Part shown: one piece after another, positions 28,177 to 36,760 of the stretch | Numbering within the stretch: the stretch's first letter is position 1 | Layout of the letters: each line of letters opens with the position of its first letter | NCBI GenBank assembly: GCA_963677785.2 | Contig: CAXXDH010000003.1 | Coordinates: forward strand, 2,232,001-2,296,000 | DNA length: 64,000 bases | Direction of reading: 5' to 3' | DNA from: G963665495 sp963677785 | GTDB taxonomy: Bacteria; Desulfobacterota; Desulfovibrionia; Desulfovibrionales; Desulfovibrionaceae | The notes under the pieces: model-generated | Database searches by the model: none | The model's input: the letters and a program-made list of their open reading frames with translations, nothing else | Told to the model about the DNA's origin: nothing | Position numbers and translations under genes: made by a program

Positions 28177-29262
28177 ATGGCTATTTTTTTGTTTTTATTT
28201 GTATTTCACATGTTTTCAATAATTGCGTTGGCCGATGAAACTGTTTCCTTGATTAAAGTAAAAGCCAACGGGATGGGTGTAACAGAGGATGCGGCATTAA
28301 AAAATGCTTATTCAAACGCAGTTGAACAGGCTATTGGCCTTTTTGTAGATGCTGAAACTATAGTAAAAAATGATGCAATTATTGATGATAAAATTTTAAC
28401 GCACTCAAGAGGATACATTGAGCATGTTGATATACTGAAAAAGAATATACAGGATGGAATCTATTCCGTTTCAATCCTGGCAAAAGTTAGAAAAGAACCT
28501 CTTGTTGATGTTGTCAAATCAAATATTTCTTATGAAAATAAAATTGATGCGCAAAGTCTCCACGCTATGGCTGTGTCAAAACAAAAAGAGTCAAATGACG
28601 CAAAGTCTCTATTAAAAAGAGCAATAAAAAAGTTTATTGATTCAAAATATTACCACGTTTATGTTGATGGTAAATTAACTCTCAATAAAACTAGCGACGG
28701 GTTAATCGTGCCAATTGCTATTGAAGCAGATTTAAAAAAATATAATGCTGCTATTAATCCACTTATAAAAATATATGACGAAATTGCGACATCTAAGGAG
28801 AATATAACCAAGGCCAATACATCTTTCAGTAAGTCTGATTACTATTACAGGGTTAACGATGCAACAGCAGATTGCAAGCGCGGAGCTAAAGATATAATAA
28901 TAAATACATGGCATAGCTCGAATTACTCACAATATAAATATATAAAATATAGTGTGCCAGAAGAGGTCGGCAAAAAATTATGGGAGGATATGGAAAAGAA
29001 GGCAAGGTACAATATCGAAATAGGATTCTTTGACACTAACGATAATCTCATTGCCACAAAAACTTTACGTTCAAAAGAACATGACTTTAATGCTGATATG
29101 TTTCGTATCTCGTGCTGTGTGTTTTTGAGGTCCTACGTTGGCTGTCCCTATTTTGGTACACCACAGTGCCCAATAAAAGGCCCTTATCATACTGATGTTG
29201 AAGTTAAAATTACTCCTGATGAAATTCAAAAAATTGACCACGTAAAGATTTCATTCAATTAA
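28177..29262 (+). CDS. Exported protein with LPP20/FlgT-N-like domain
   Basis: A 361-residue protein with a signal peptide (FLFLFVFHMFSIIALAD-E). Residues 25 to about 115 (VKANGMGVTEDAALKNAYSNAV, then GYIEHVDILKK) resemble the LPP20/FlgT N-terminal fold found in envelope lipoproteins and flagellar T-ring proteins. The C-terminal part is lysine-rich with paired cysteines (ISCCVF, VGCPYFGTPQCP) and is not recognised. Codon use is very AT-rich, unlike the core genes here. The next gene starts 15 bp downstream. No clear ribosome site is seen. Confidence 0.6.
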   Translation: MAIFLFLFVFHMFSIIALADETVSLIKVKANGMGVTEDAALKNAYSNAVEQAIGLFVDAETIVKNDAIIDDKILTHSRGYIEHVDILKKNIQDGIYSVSILAKVRKEPLVDVVKSNISYENKIDAQSLHAMAVSKQKESNDAKSLLKRAIKKFIDSKYYHVYVDGKLTLNKTSDGLIVPIAIEADLKKYNAAINPLIKIYDEIATSKENITKANTSFSKSDYYYRVNDATADCKRGAKDIIINTWHSSNYSQYKYIKYSVPEEVGKKLWEDMEKKARYNIEIGFFDTNDNLIATKTLRSKEHDFNADMFRISCCVFLRSYVGCPYFGTPQCPIKGPYHTDVEVKITPDEIQKIDHVKISFN

Positions 29263-29277
29263 AAGGAAGGACATGTC

Positions 29278-30630
29278 ATGCACCCATTACGCATTCTCGC
29301 TTTGTGTTTGTTCTTGCTTTTTTTGCCTGTTGTATCTCTACAATCTCATGCGGCCATGCCCTCCGTTGATAATTTTATTGCACCTGTTCAGAACGATGAA
29401 ACAAAAGGTATTATGGCGCCTACTTCTGTTCAAAAACCTGAGAAACTGCAAATTGAACGTATTACTTCAACGGATGGTGAATCAATACCCGTTGTGCAAG
29501 CCGCCAGCACACAAGATGCCATCATCGCATCTCTGGATGAGTTAAAAAAGTTACAAAAAGACGTTTGCGAAATTAAAGTCGGTAGTGGAATTGGGCTGGT
29601 TGCTACAGGGATTGCCAATTATTCCACGTTTCCTAATCGAAATGCGAGCTTGATTGATAAAAGACAAGCGTATGTGAAAGCCTTGCTCAAAGCAAAGGCC
29701 AATCTTGCAAGTTTCCTCTATGGTCTCTCGTCCGAAGGAAAACAGGAGTTGGTTGAATCCCTTGACACCTATGACAATTCCCAAAAATCTTTAGCCAACA
29801 TTACCGGCAGATCTCAGGAAAGTATCGATCAACGTGTTGCAGGACTTTTACGAGGGTACGTTATATATTCTGTGAATGACGACACCGAGGGGCAGGAAGT
29901 TTCGGTCGCGATTGTCACTACACCCAAGACGCGTGGTGAAACAATGCGACTCTCCCAATCTTCCATTGAAGCCGCTGATGTTGCGTCCGGTATGAAAGAA
30001 GTATTTGCAGAGCTGAAAACAGGTGTGGTGCCTGTTTCCGGCGGACGTCTTATTACGACTCCAAATGATGATGGAACTCGTGAATTCTTTTTTATCGGTT
30101 TTGGATCTGCTATTAATAAAACTTCGTCAAACCCTACAATAAATCGACAACTGAAGTTAAATATGCTCAAAGTAGCAAAAGCTCGAGCTGCGAGTAACTT
30201 GTGCGGTATGATAGTTGGCGACGATGTTATGTGGAATTTGGGGATCAATGCTGCTACAAGTAATGAAAATAAAATGTTTGATGCAGTATTTTCCAAGGAG
30301 AATCCGACTAAGGAACCAGCTGTTAAACAATTAGACACGATCAAGACATCTTTTGTAAACAGGATGAAGACAACCGAAGTGTTTTCATCAGCAAGACATG
30401 GTGTTTTGCCTCCAGGCTTGGAAGCCATCACCTGGGAGAGTTTGGATAATGACTGGGTGTATGCTGCATATATTTACAACCCTGCGAGAAGTCTCCAGGC
30501 AAAAGCCGCAGCCCAATCAATGACCCAGGGAAGTATCCTTGGCCGACAAAAGCCTCATCTAAATTCCAAACAAGATCATCCTGTTCCCCAAGGCCCGACT
30601 GGCCAGGTTTCTAAAGATGAAAATCTTTAA
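29278..30630 (+). CDS. Exported protein of unknown function
   Basis: A 450-residue protein with a signal peptide (ALCLFLLFLPVVSLQSHA). The middle (IGLVATGIANYSTFPNRN, DKRQAYVKALLKAKANLASFLYG) has the helix pattern of LPP20-like domains, with a second related segment around KLNMLKVAKARAASNLCGM. The C-terminal tail is polar. AAGGAAGGA precedes ATG 29278. It lies between two other exported proteins and overlaps the next gene, so they form an operon. I cannot assign a function. Confidence 0.6.
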   Translation: MHPLRILALCLFLLFLPVVSLQSHAAMPSVDNFIAPVQNDETKGIMAPTSVQKPEKLQIERITSTDGESIPVVQAASTQDAIIASLDELKKLQKDVCEIKVGSGIGLVATGIANYSTFPNRNASLIDKRQAYVKALLKAKANLASFLYGLSSEGKQELVESLDTYDNSQKSLANITGRSQESIDQRVAGLLRGYVIYSVNDDTEGQEVSVAIVTTPKTRGETMRLSQSSIEAADVASGMKEVFAELKTGVVPVSGGRLITTPNDDGTREFFFIGFGSAINKTSSNPTINRQLKLNMLKVAKARAASNLCGMIVGDDVMWNLGINAATSNENKMFDAVFSKENPTKEPAVKQLDTIKTSFVNRMKTTEVFSSARHGVLPPGLEAITWESLDNDWVYAAYIYNPARSLQAKAAAQSMTQGSILGRQKPHLNSKQDHPVPQGPTGQVSKDENL

Positions 30631-31519
30631 AACTGTCAGCAGTATTTGTGTCGTTTTTTTAGGGCTTGGTCTTAGTCAGTATGCAAATGCTTCTCAAAAA
30701 AATGTTATCACAGCTTTTCAACAAGCTATAGGCTTACTATCGTTACAGGAAAATACCAGACAAGATCTTCTAGAGACAGTTTCTGTCTCTAGAAGTAGCG
30801 CAATTGCAGTTTCTACAAACGCTAGTAGTTGTTTTGGAGTGGCTGTCGCGCCAAAAAGAAAGTCAATTCCTCAGTCCAATATGAGAAGTCAGCTTTCAGC
30901 AAGGATTGTTTCTCAATGTGTCAAAAATGTTGCATTACAATCAATTGATATTGAAAGCTATTTTTCTGATTTTAACTATGCTCAATTGCTTGTAGAGTAT
31001 GCCCAAACGAAATTAATTGCAAAGGTTGCAAGCGAGATAGTCGTTTCGAAAACAACAAAGAATTTTTATACAACTAATAATTTTATATGTTTTGCGTGTA
31101 CTATTCCATTGGATAGCATAAAATTGAAAGCCATCGAAATTGCTGCAGATAAAGATACCATTCCATATTACGTACTCGCACTTACTGCATCGGCTGAAAA
31201 GGCTCTTCAAGGTGGAGAATATGAAAAGGCTGCTCATTTTTTGTTAGAAATTCAGAACTTCCACAAACTTAGTTCTGATCTCTTTATTGATTTGTATAAA
31301 TGCTACATGCTCACGAAAAATTTTGATCAAGCAAAGATTCTATGGAACTACCTGGATCATACGTGCGCAAAAGATTTTTCATATCATCAATATCTGACTC
31401 TTGCTGAGATCGCTTCCCAGTTGGATCAAAAAGAGATGGAAACGATTTTCATCTCCAGGGCAAAGAGGGTAGTATCCAAAGGACTATCAGTAGATATGTT
31501 GTTAGAAAAAGAAAATTGA
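30617..31519 (+). CDS. Exported hypothetical protein with TPR-like C-terminus
   Basis: A 300-residue protein with a signal peptide ending near ANA-S. The start overlaps the preceding gene by 14 bp, implying translational coupling. The first half is unrecognised. Residues from about 190 (ALTASAEKALQGGEYEKAAHFL...LYKCYMLTKNFDQAKILW) look like helical TPR repeats, suggesting a scaffold for the other two exported proteins. AT-rich codon use matches those two genes and not the flanks. Confidence 0.55.
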   Translation: MKIFKTVSSICVVFLGLGLSQYANASQKNVITAFQQAIGLLSLQENTRQDLLETVSVSRSSAIAVSTNASSCFGVAVAPKRKSIPQSNMRSQLSARIVSQCVKNVALQSIDIESYFSDFNYAQLLVEYAQTKLIAKVASEIVVSKTTKNFYTTNNFICFACTIPLDSIKLKAIEIAADKDTIPYYVLALTASAEKALQGGEYEKAAHFLLEIQNFHKLSSDLFIDLYKCYMLTKNFDQAKILWNYLDHTCAKDFSYHQYLTLAEIASQLDQKEMETIFISRAKRVVSKGLSVDMLLEKEN

Positions 31520-31540
31520 TGCATCCCCATCAACGTTTTC

Positions 31541-31593
31541 CTCCTGGAAATCGCCTGCATTATGCCGCTACCCACGGCCCCCCCGGAAGGGGC
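31541..31593 (-). repeat. Inverted extra copy of the ISL3-family left end
   Basis: Read on the minus strand, these bases match the left terminal segment of the complete element that follows (CCTTCCGG, then GTGGGTAGCGGCATAATG and GGCGATTTCCAGGAGG) with few changes. It is a solo end in opposite orientation about 105 bp from the complete copy. Confidence 0.8.
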
Positions 31594-31699
31594 AAAAAGG
31601 TATTTCCAAGTCCATGACATCAGTTGATAGGCTGGTCCGAAAAAACCGAGCCAATTCCTGGCTGTCACAGTCGGCATTCACATGCGATTTATATTTGTT

Positions 31700-33031
31700 G
31701 GTCCTTCCGGGTTTGTCGTGGGTAGCGGCATAATGTAGGCGATTTCCAGGAGGAGATCGCCGATGAGAGATGTTGATCTTTACGGACAGATTTTGGGTGT
31801 CAAGAGCCCTTGGTTTGTAGACAAAGTTGACTTGAAAACGTCTGAAGGCCGTGTGGATATTTGGCTCGAGCATAAGAGCAAGGTGCTTTGGACTTGTCCG
31901 GAATGCGGCAAGGAACTGACTTGCCGGGATCATGTGGAAGAAAGGATTTGGCGGCATTTGGATACGTGCCAGTTCAAAACCTTCATCCATGCAAGGATCC
32001 CCCGAGTGAATTGCCCCGAGCATGGCGTCAAGCAGGTCAAGGTCTTTTGGGCGGAGCCTGGTTCGCGTTTTACCTTGCTCATGGAAAGGTTGATCATCGA
32101 TGTTCTGAAAGAATGCTCGACTGTCGAAGGCGCCCGCAAACTGATGCGTATCTCATGGGATCAGGCTTGGGGCGTTATGGAAAGAGCTGTCCGACGAGGC
32201 ATGGCACGAAAGGAACAGCGCAAAATCAGCTACATCGGAGTCGACGAAAAGGCTTTCCGGAAAGGACATAGCTATATGACGGTTGTCTGCGACTTGCTGC
32301 GAGGTACGGTTGAATATGTTGCCGAGGAACGCAAAAAGGCAAGCCTTGAAGAATATTACAAACAGTTGAACGACGAACAGCTCAAGGCAATCAAGGCTGT
32401 ATCAATGGACATGTGGCCGGCATACTTCCTGGCCACCAAGGAAAACGTACCCGATGCAGCAGGTAAAATCGTATTCGACCGTTTCCACATCATGCAGCAT
32501 GTAGGGGAAGCCGTGGATAAAGTACGCCGCCAGGAACATAAGGCGCTGATGGCTGAAGCAAACGAAATTTTGAAAGGCAGCAGATACTTGTGGTTATACG
32601 CTGAGGAGAACCTCTCGGACTCCCAACGACCGCGCCTGGAGGAACTCAAGAAATCGAATCTGAAGACGGGCAAAGCCTGGGCCATGAAAGAGAGTCTTCG
32701 CGGACTGTGGGACTATCTGTCTGTTGGGTGGGCCAAGCGTTTTCTGAAGAAATGGTGTTCTTGGGCCAAACGCTCGAAGCTCGAGCCTATGGGCAAAGTG
32801 GCGAACATGCTCATGGATCACATGGACAACATCGTGACCTTTTGTCGGCATCGCGTGACAAACGCTGTTGCGGAGGGGCTGAACAGCAAGATCATGTCCA
32901 TCAAACGCCGAGCTTGTGGCTACAGCAATAAGGAGCATTTCAAAACAGCGATTTACTTCTTTTGTGGCGGGCTAAAACTCTACCCGGAGATTAGCAAGAC
33001 TGGGGCCACCCACTGAGTTTCCGGAAGGACC
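31700..33031 (+). mobile_element. ISL3-family insertion sequence, complete
   Basis: A 1332-bp element with inverted ends (GGTCCTTCCGG at both, read inward). It is flanked by the 8-bp direct duplication TATTTGTT (31692-31699 and 33032-33039), as expected for ISL3 elements. It carries one transposase gene. It separates the AT-rich exported-protein block from the AraC regulator that follows. Confidence 0.95.
31763..33016 (+). CDS. ISL3-family transposase
   Basis: 417 residues: an N-terminal zinc-binding region (CPECGKELTCRDH, WRHLDTCQFKT, VNCPEHG), a helix-turn-helix, then the DDE core with YIGVDEKAFRKGH (first Asp), SMDMWPAYF (second Asp) and the C-terminal NAVAEGLNSKIMSIKRRACGY (Glu and the ISL3 signature). 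The frame is intact, so the element is probably mobile. Confidence 0.95.
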   Translation: MRDVDLYGQILGVKSPWFVDKVDLKTSEGRVDIWLEHKSKVLWTCPECGKELTCRDHVEERIWRHLDTCQFKTFIHARIPRVNCPEHGVKQVKVFWAEPGSRFTLLMERLIIDVLKECSTVEGARKLMRISWDQAWGVMERAVRRGMARKEQRKISYIGVDEKAFRKGHSYMTVVCDLLRGTVEYVAEERKKASLEEYYKQLNDEQLKAIKAVSMDMWPAYFLATKENVPDAAGKIVFDRFHIMQHVGEAVDKVRRQEHKALMAEANEILKGSRYLWLYAEENLSDSQRPRLEELKKSNLKTGKAWAMKESLRGLWDYLSVGWAKRFLKKWCSWAKRSKLEPMGKVANMLMDHMDNIVTFCRHRVTNAVAEGLNSKIMSIKRRACGYSNKEHFKTAIYFFCGGLKLYPEISKTGATH

Positions 33032-33091
33032 TATTTGTTTAAGAAATAGTATTGGGTCAGAAACGTACGCTGGCGGCAGACATTTTTTTCA

Positions 33092-34057
33092 ATGGCAAAT
33101 ATACCCACTACGGAAAAACTGGGTGTTTTTTCACGCCTTGAAACCGTGAGCATGCATGCAATGGCTTCCACGAGTATCTTTGGGGAAAAGGAACGGACCA
33201 TCGCGATACGTCCGGGGCTGGAGATTCTGTTCGGGGATTTTCGGTTGGTGGAGCCGCGTCAATTTCATTTCAAGACCAGCGGGGATACATGCCACTTCGC
33301 CTTTGTCCTGTCCGGCATGATCGTAAATCGATTGTCCTGTCTGGCTGAGGATATCGTGGTGACGCCAAGGCAGGCTGCTTTCTGGCTTACCCCGGAGGTA
33401 TACGCGGTTCATGATTGCAATGCTGATGAGGACATCCGGTTCATCTGCATCCGCATGCGGCGCAGCATGCTTGCGGAGATTGTCAGAGACGATCTGGACA
33501 GGCTGCCTGCGCAGGTTCGCGTTCTTCTGGAACAACGTGATGACGGCATCTATTACAGTTGTTCAACCATGAGCGACCAGATGCTGCACGTGGCGCAGGA
33601 GTTCTTCGAGTGCCCCTATCAGGGGGCCACGGAAAAGCTGTTTCTGGAGGCAAAGGCGCTGGAATTGGCGTCCCACTTTATGGCCGGCATCCTGAATCCG
33701 GACTGGAGCGCGGACGCATGCAAGGAGCGGTCTGGAGATGAACGTATACAGCATGCGCAGCGCATTTTGCTGGATTCCATGGCGCAGCCTCCTTCTCTGT
33801 CCGAACTGGCCAGAATGACTGGGCTGAGTGAAGCGAGCCTGACTCGAGGGTTCCGCAAGGCCACAGGCATGTCGCCCTTTGCCTTTCTCAGGATTCAACG
33901 GCTGGAAAAAGCCCGGACGCTCCTCGAATCCACTACCATGAACATCACTGAAGTCGCTTATTTTGTAGGTTTTTCCAACCCCAGCCACCTCACTCGCCTG
34001 TTCAACGAACGTTTCAAGATGACCCCTGGCGCTTACCGCCAGGCGCATCACTCCTAG
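33092..34057 (+). CDS. AraC-family transcriptional regulator
   Basis: 321 residues: an N-terminal cupin-like ligand domain, then the AraC double helix-turn-helix (PSLSELARMTGLSEASLTRGFRK...ITEVAYFVGFSNPSHLTRLFNERFKMTPGAYRQ). The ISL3 element ends 60 bp before the ATG. No clear ribosome site stands there, so the native promoter and possibly the true start may have been displaced. The Tat-exported metallo-beta-lactamase-fold protein and MFS transporter downstream are likely targets. Confidence 0.88.
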   Translation: MANIPTTEKLGVFSRLETVSMHAMASTSIFGEKERTIAIRPGLEILFGDFRLVEPRQFHFKTSGDTCHFAFVLSGMIVNRLSCLAEDIVVTPRQAAFWLTPEVYAVHDCNADEDIRFICIRMRRSMLAEIVRDDLDRLPAQVRVLLEQRDDGIYYSCSTMSDQMLHVAQEFFECPYQGATEKLFLEAKALELASHFMAGILNPDWSADACKERSGDERIQHAQRILLDSMAQPPSLSELARMTGLSEASLTRGFRKATGMSPFAFLRIQRLEKARTLLESTTMNITEVAYFVGFSNPSHLTRLFNERFKMTPGAYRQAHHS

Positions 34058-34277
34058 CATCACCCTCATTTTCGCCTTTTCCAATTAAGCGTTTACTTTT
34101 TTCACACCGTCTATTTGAGCGGCAGATGCAAAAGAATGAACGGGAGGTATTAGCATAAATCCGCTCCCCGATGCAGGCTTTGTTCGCACCCGCGCAGTGT
34201 TTCGCGAATTCCTTGTTCCGAATTGGGCATGAGGCGAAAGCGAGCGGGCACGTTTATCGTTTGAAAGGAGAGCAAAA

Positions 34278-35375
34278 ATGAGCACGAACAATACGGATGA
34301 AAGAACAATGAGACGGCGGAGTTTCATGCGACATCTGCTTGGAGCATCCGGGCTGGTGGTCGGAAGTGGCGCCTGGAACCTGGCTAACGGCTTCGAATGT
34401 GATTCCAGATGTGAAATAGGCGAAGTTCGCAGCGTCAAAGTCACCTGCGTCTCGGAAACGGGATGGTTTGATACCAGCATACTCTGGGATGATGTTCAGC
34501 GTGCGGGCGGTCTCCAAACCAATCAGTATGACATCCCGTACGCGGAAGACAACCTTGGGGGATTCTGCGCCCTTATCGACGTGGAAGCCCTTGATGGCGA
34601 GCATACGCTGTATTTGCTGGATAGCGGATGGAGCGTCGCCTGGATGGACCACGCCTTTGAAAAGGCTGGAGTGGACGCCTTGCTGCGATCAGGCGCCATC
34701 AAGACCTTGATTGTCTCGCATGATCACAACGACCATTTTTTTGGCATTGAGAGCACGCTGAAACGTGCGCCGGACATTACCATCTACCATCCTGAGACGA
34801 TACAGAAAAAGAGTTTGCAAGTCCTGGACGGGGTGGATTTTTCTGCTCCTCCGGGGTGCCCGAAAAACAGAATCCCGCACCTGGGAACACGTATCCCCAC
34901 ACGCTTTGGCGAATTGTACGTCCCGCAGCCAGGGATGGCCGTGACACCCTTCGACGTGAAGATGCCGCTCGGCGTACGCGGCGAAAACGTCATGTATCTC
35001 AACGTGAAAGACAAAGGCTTCGTTGTTATCACCGGGTGCGGGCATCCTGGTCTTTCCCGCATCCTGGCCTATCCCGTCACCCATTTTAAGGATGGAGAAA
35101 AATTATACGGTTGCTATGGCGGTCTGCACATTGCTCCGCTGGAAAAATGGGAGTCGCGTATGCAGGAAAGCATCACGCTGCTGCAACAGGCGGGGTTGCA
35201 AAAAATCGCCTGCAACCATTGCACGGGCAGAGTGTGGGGAGAACACGCGGCGAAGCAAGGGCTGTCGGTGGTACGGGGAACCGAAAACTATCGTTCCTAT
35301 ACGAAAGTCGCAGCGCTGGGCAAGGATGCCGACGCGACGTTGTATATCGGGAATGGCGATTCAGTCCGCTTTTAG
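34278..35375 (+). CDS. Tat-exported metallo-beta-lactamase-fold hydrolase
   Basis: 365 residues. A twin-arginine signal (MRRRSFMRHLLGASGLVVG) leads to an MBL fold with the metal motif H148-D-H-N-D-H153 (VSHDHNDHFFG), a later VITGCGHPGLSR and the C-terminal KIACNHCTGR. It is closest in pattern to the group annotated as dihydropterin/aminobenzene 5'-phosphate synthase-like MBL proteins, but export argues for another substrate. AAAGGAG precedes the ATG. An MFS gene follows 35 bp later in the same transcript. Confidence 0.87.
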   Translation: MSTNNTDERTMRRRSFMRHLLGASGLVVGSGAWNLANGFECDSRCEIGEVRSVKVTCVSETGWFDTSILWDDVQRAGGLQTNQYDIPYAEDNLGGFCALIDVEALDGEHTLYLLDSGWSVAWMDHAFEKAGVDALLRSGAIKTLIVSHDHNDHFFGIESTLKRAPDITIYHPETIQKKSLQVLDGVDFSAPPGCPKNRIPHLGTRIPTRFGELYVPQPGMAVTPFDVKMPLGVRGENVMYLNVKDKGFVVITGCGHPGLSRILAYPVTHFKDGEKLYGCYGGLHIAPLEKWESRMQESITLLQQAGLQKIACNHCTGRVWGEHAAKQGLSVVRGTENYRSYTKVAALGKDADATLYIGNGDSVRF

Positions 35376-35410
35376 CGCGTGTTTCCTGTGAAGACAGACA
35401 AGGAGTAGAT

Positions 35411-36619
35411 ATGTCTCGGCAAAAAATCATCGTCGGCTTTGCTTCGCTGGTGCAGTTTGTCAACATGGTGGATTTTATGATGGTGATGCCGCTCGGGCCC
35501 GATATTGCGCGGGCGCTACCGGTAAGCAACTCTGACATTGGGACGATCTGCGGGTGCTATACGCTTGCCATTGCCGTGTCGGGTTTTCTTCTGGCAGGCT
35601 TTCTGGACAGGTTTGATCGCAAGAACGTGGCCATTGCCTCGGTTGCCGGCTTGAGCCTTGCCACGCTTGCCGCGGCATTTTGCACCGGGCTATACAGCTT
35701 GATCGGCGCCCGCGTGCTGGCCGGCGCGTTTGGCGGGCCTGCGGCGGCCATTGCCCTGACCATGGCCACGGAAGCCGTTTCCAGCGAACACAGGGGCAAG
35801 GCTGTGGCCGCGGTCATGGGCGCTTTTTCGGTCTCGTCCGTGGTGGCCGTTCCTTTTGGGCTGGAACTCGCGCGTATCGGGGACTGGAGATCCCCTTTTT
35901 TCGCAATTTCCGGTTTGGGAGCAGCCGTCGTAGCGGGCATCATCCTGTTCACCCCGCCCATGAGGGCGCACCTTTCAGATCCAAAGCATCCGCCGATTAC
36001 GTCCTCGCCCGTGAAGACCCTCTGGCTCGTGCTTGGGGAAAAAAGGAAACGGATGGCTTTGTTGATGATGGGCTCCTCAATGTTTTCCTCTTTTTTGATC
36101 ATCCCCGCCATAGCCGCATTCTTTCAGTACAACAGGAACTTCCCCAGGGCGGATCTGGGGCTTTTGTACATGGTTGGCGGCGTTATCAGCCTGGTGATGA
36201 TTCAATTGGGAGGACGGCTTTCAGACCGCATCGGGCCCGTATCCATCAACATTGCGGGTACGGCGCTGCTGATCGTTTTTACCGCCGACGGCTTCATGCA
36301 TCCCAATACGAGTCCGCTGGTCGTCGTCTTCGTCATGTTTATGGGTATGGCGTGCCTGCGCAATGTGTCCGCCACATCCGAGGCGGCGAAGATACCCGCA
36401 CGGCACGAACGCGCTGCCTTCATGTCGCTTCTTTCCTCGGTGCAGCATATGGGCAATGGCCTGGGAGGGGTCGTGTCCTCATGCATCCTGGCCACCACCG
36501 CCGGCGGAGCCTTGGTCGGAATGGAACTGGTTGCGGGGCTATCCATTCTGGCCGCCCTGGTGCAACCGTATCTTTTGATGTATTTGTTCAGAAGCGCCCC
36601 AAAGGTGGTTGCTGCTTAA
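35411..36619 (+). CDS. Major facilitator superfamily transporter
   Basis: 402 residues with 12 predicted transmembrane helices. DRFDRKNVAIAS is the cytoplasmic loop 2-3 motif and GGRLSDRIGPVSI its counterpart in the second half. AAGGAG lies before ATG 35411; the frame is open farther upstream but overlaps the MBL gene. Pairing with a periplasmic hydrolase and an AraC regulator suggests export or uptake of a small organic compound; the substrate is unknown. Confidence 0.88.
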   Translation: MSRQKIIVGFASLVQFVNMVDFMMVMPLGPDIARALPVSNSDIGTICGCYTLAIAVSGFLLAGFLDRFDRKNVAIASVAGLSLATLAAAFCTGLYSLIGARVLAGAFGGPAAAIALTMATEAVSSEHRGKAVAAVMGAFSVSSVVAVPFGLELARIGDWRSPFFAISGLGAAVVAGIILFTPPMRAHLSDPKHPPITSSPVKTLWLVLGEKRKRMALLMMGSSMFSSFLIIPAIAAFFQYNRNFPRADLGLLYMVGGVISLVMIQLGGRLSDRIGPVSINIAGTALLIVFTADGFMHPNTSPLVVVFVMFMGMACLRNVSATSEAAKIPARHERAAFMSLLSSVQHMGNGLGGVVSSCILATTAGGALVGMELVAGLSILAALVQPYLLMYLFRSAPKVVAA

Positions 36620-36633
36620 TAAAAGAGGAAGAA

Positions 36634-36663
36634 GGCCACGTTCTCTCATCAGAAAGCGTGGCC
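36634..36663. terminator. Terminator after the MFS gene
   Basis: GGCCACG (36634-36640) pairs with CGTGGCC (36657-36663), extended by weaker A/T and G/T pairs. TCCCTTT follows, and a T5 run comes later. It ends the AraC-MBL-MFS unit. Confidence 0.6.
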
Positions 36664-36760
36664 TCCCTTTGCAAATTTTTACACGACTTGGAAAAGCTGG
36701 TGTTGCTGGGTGGGATCTCCGTCGACCATAGGACCATTCAGCACTGGATGCAGAGAGATG

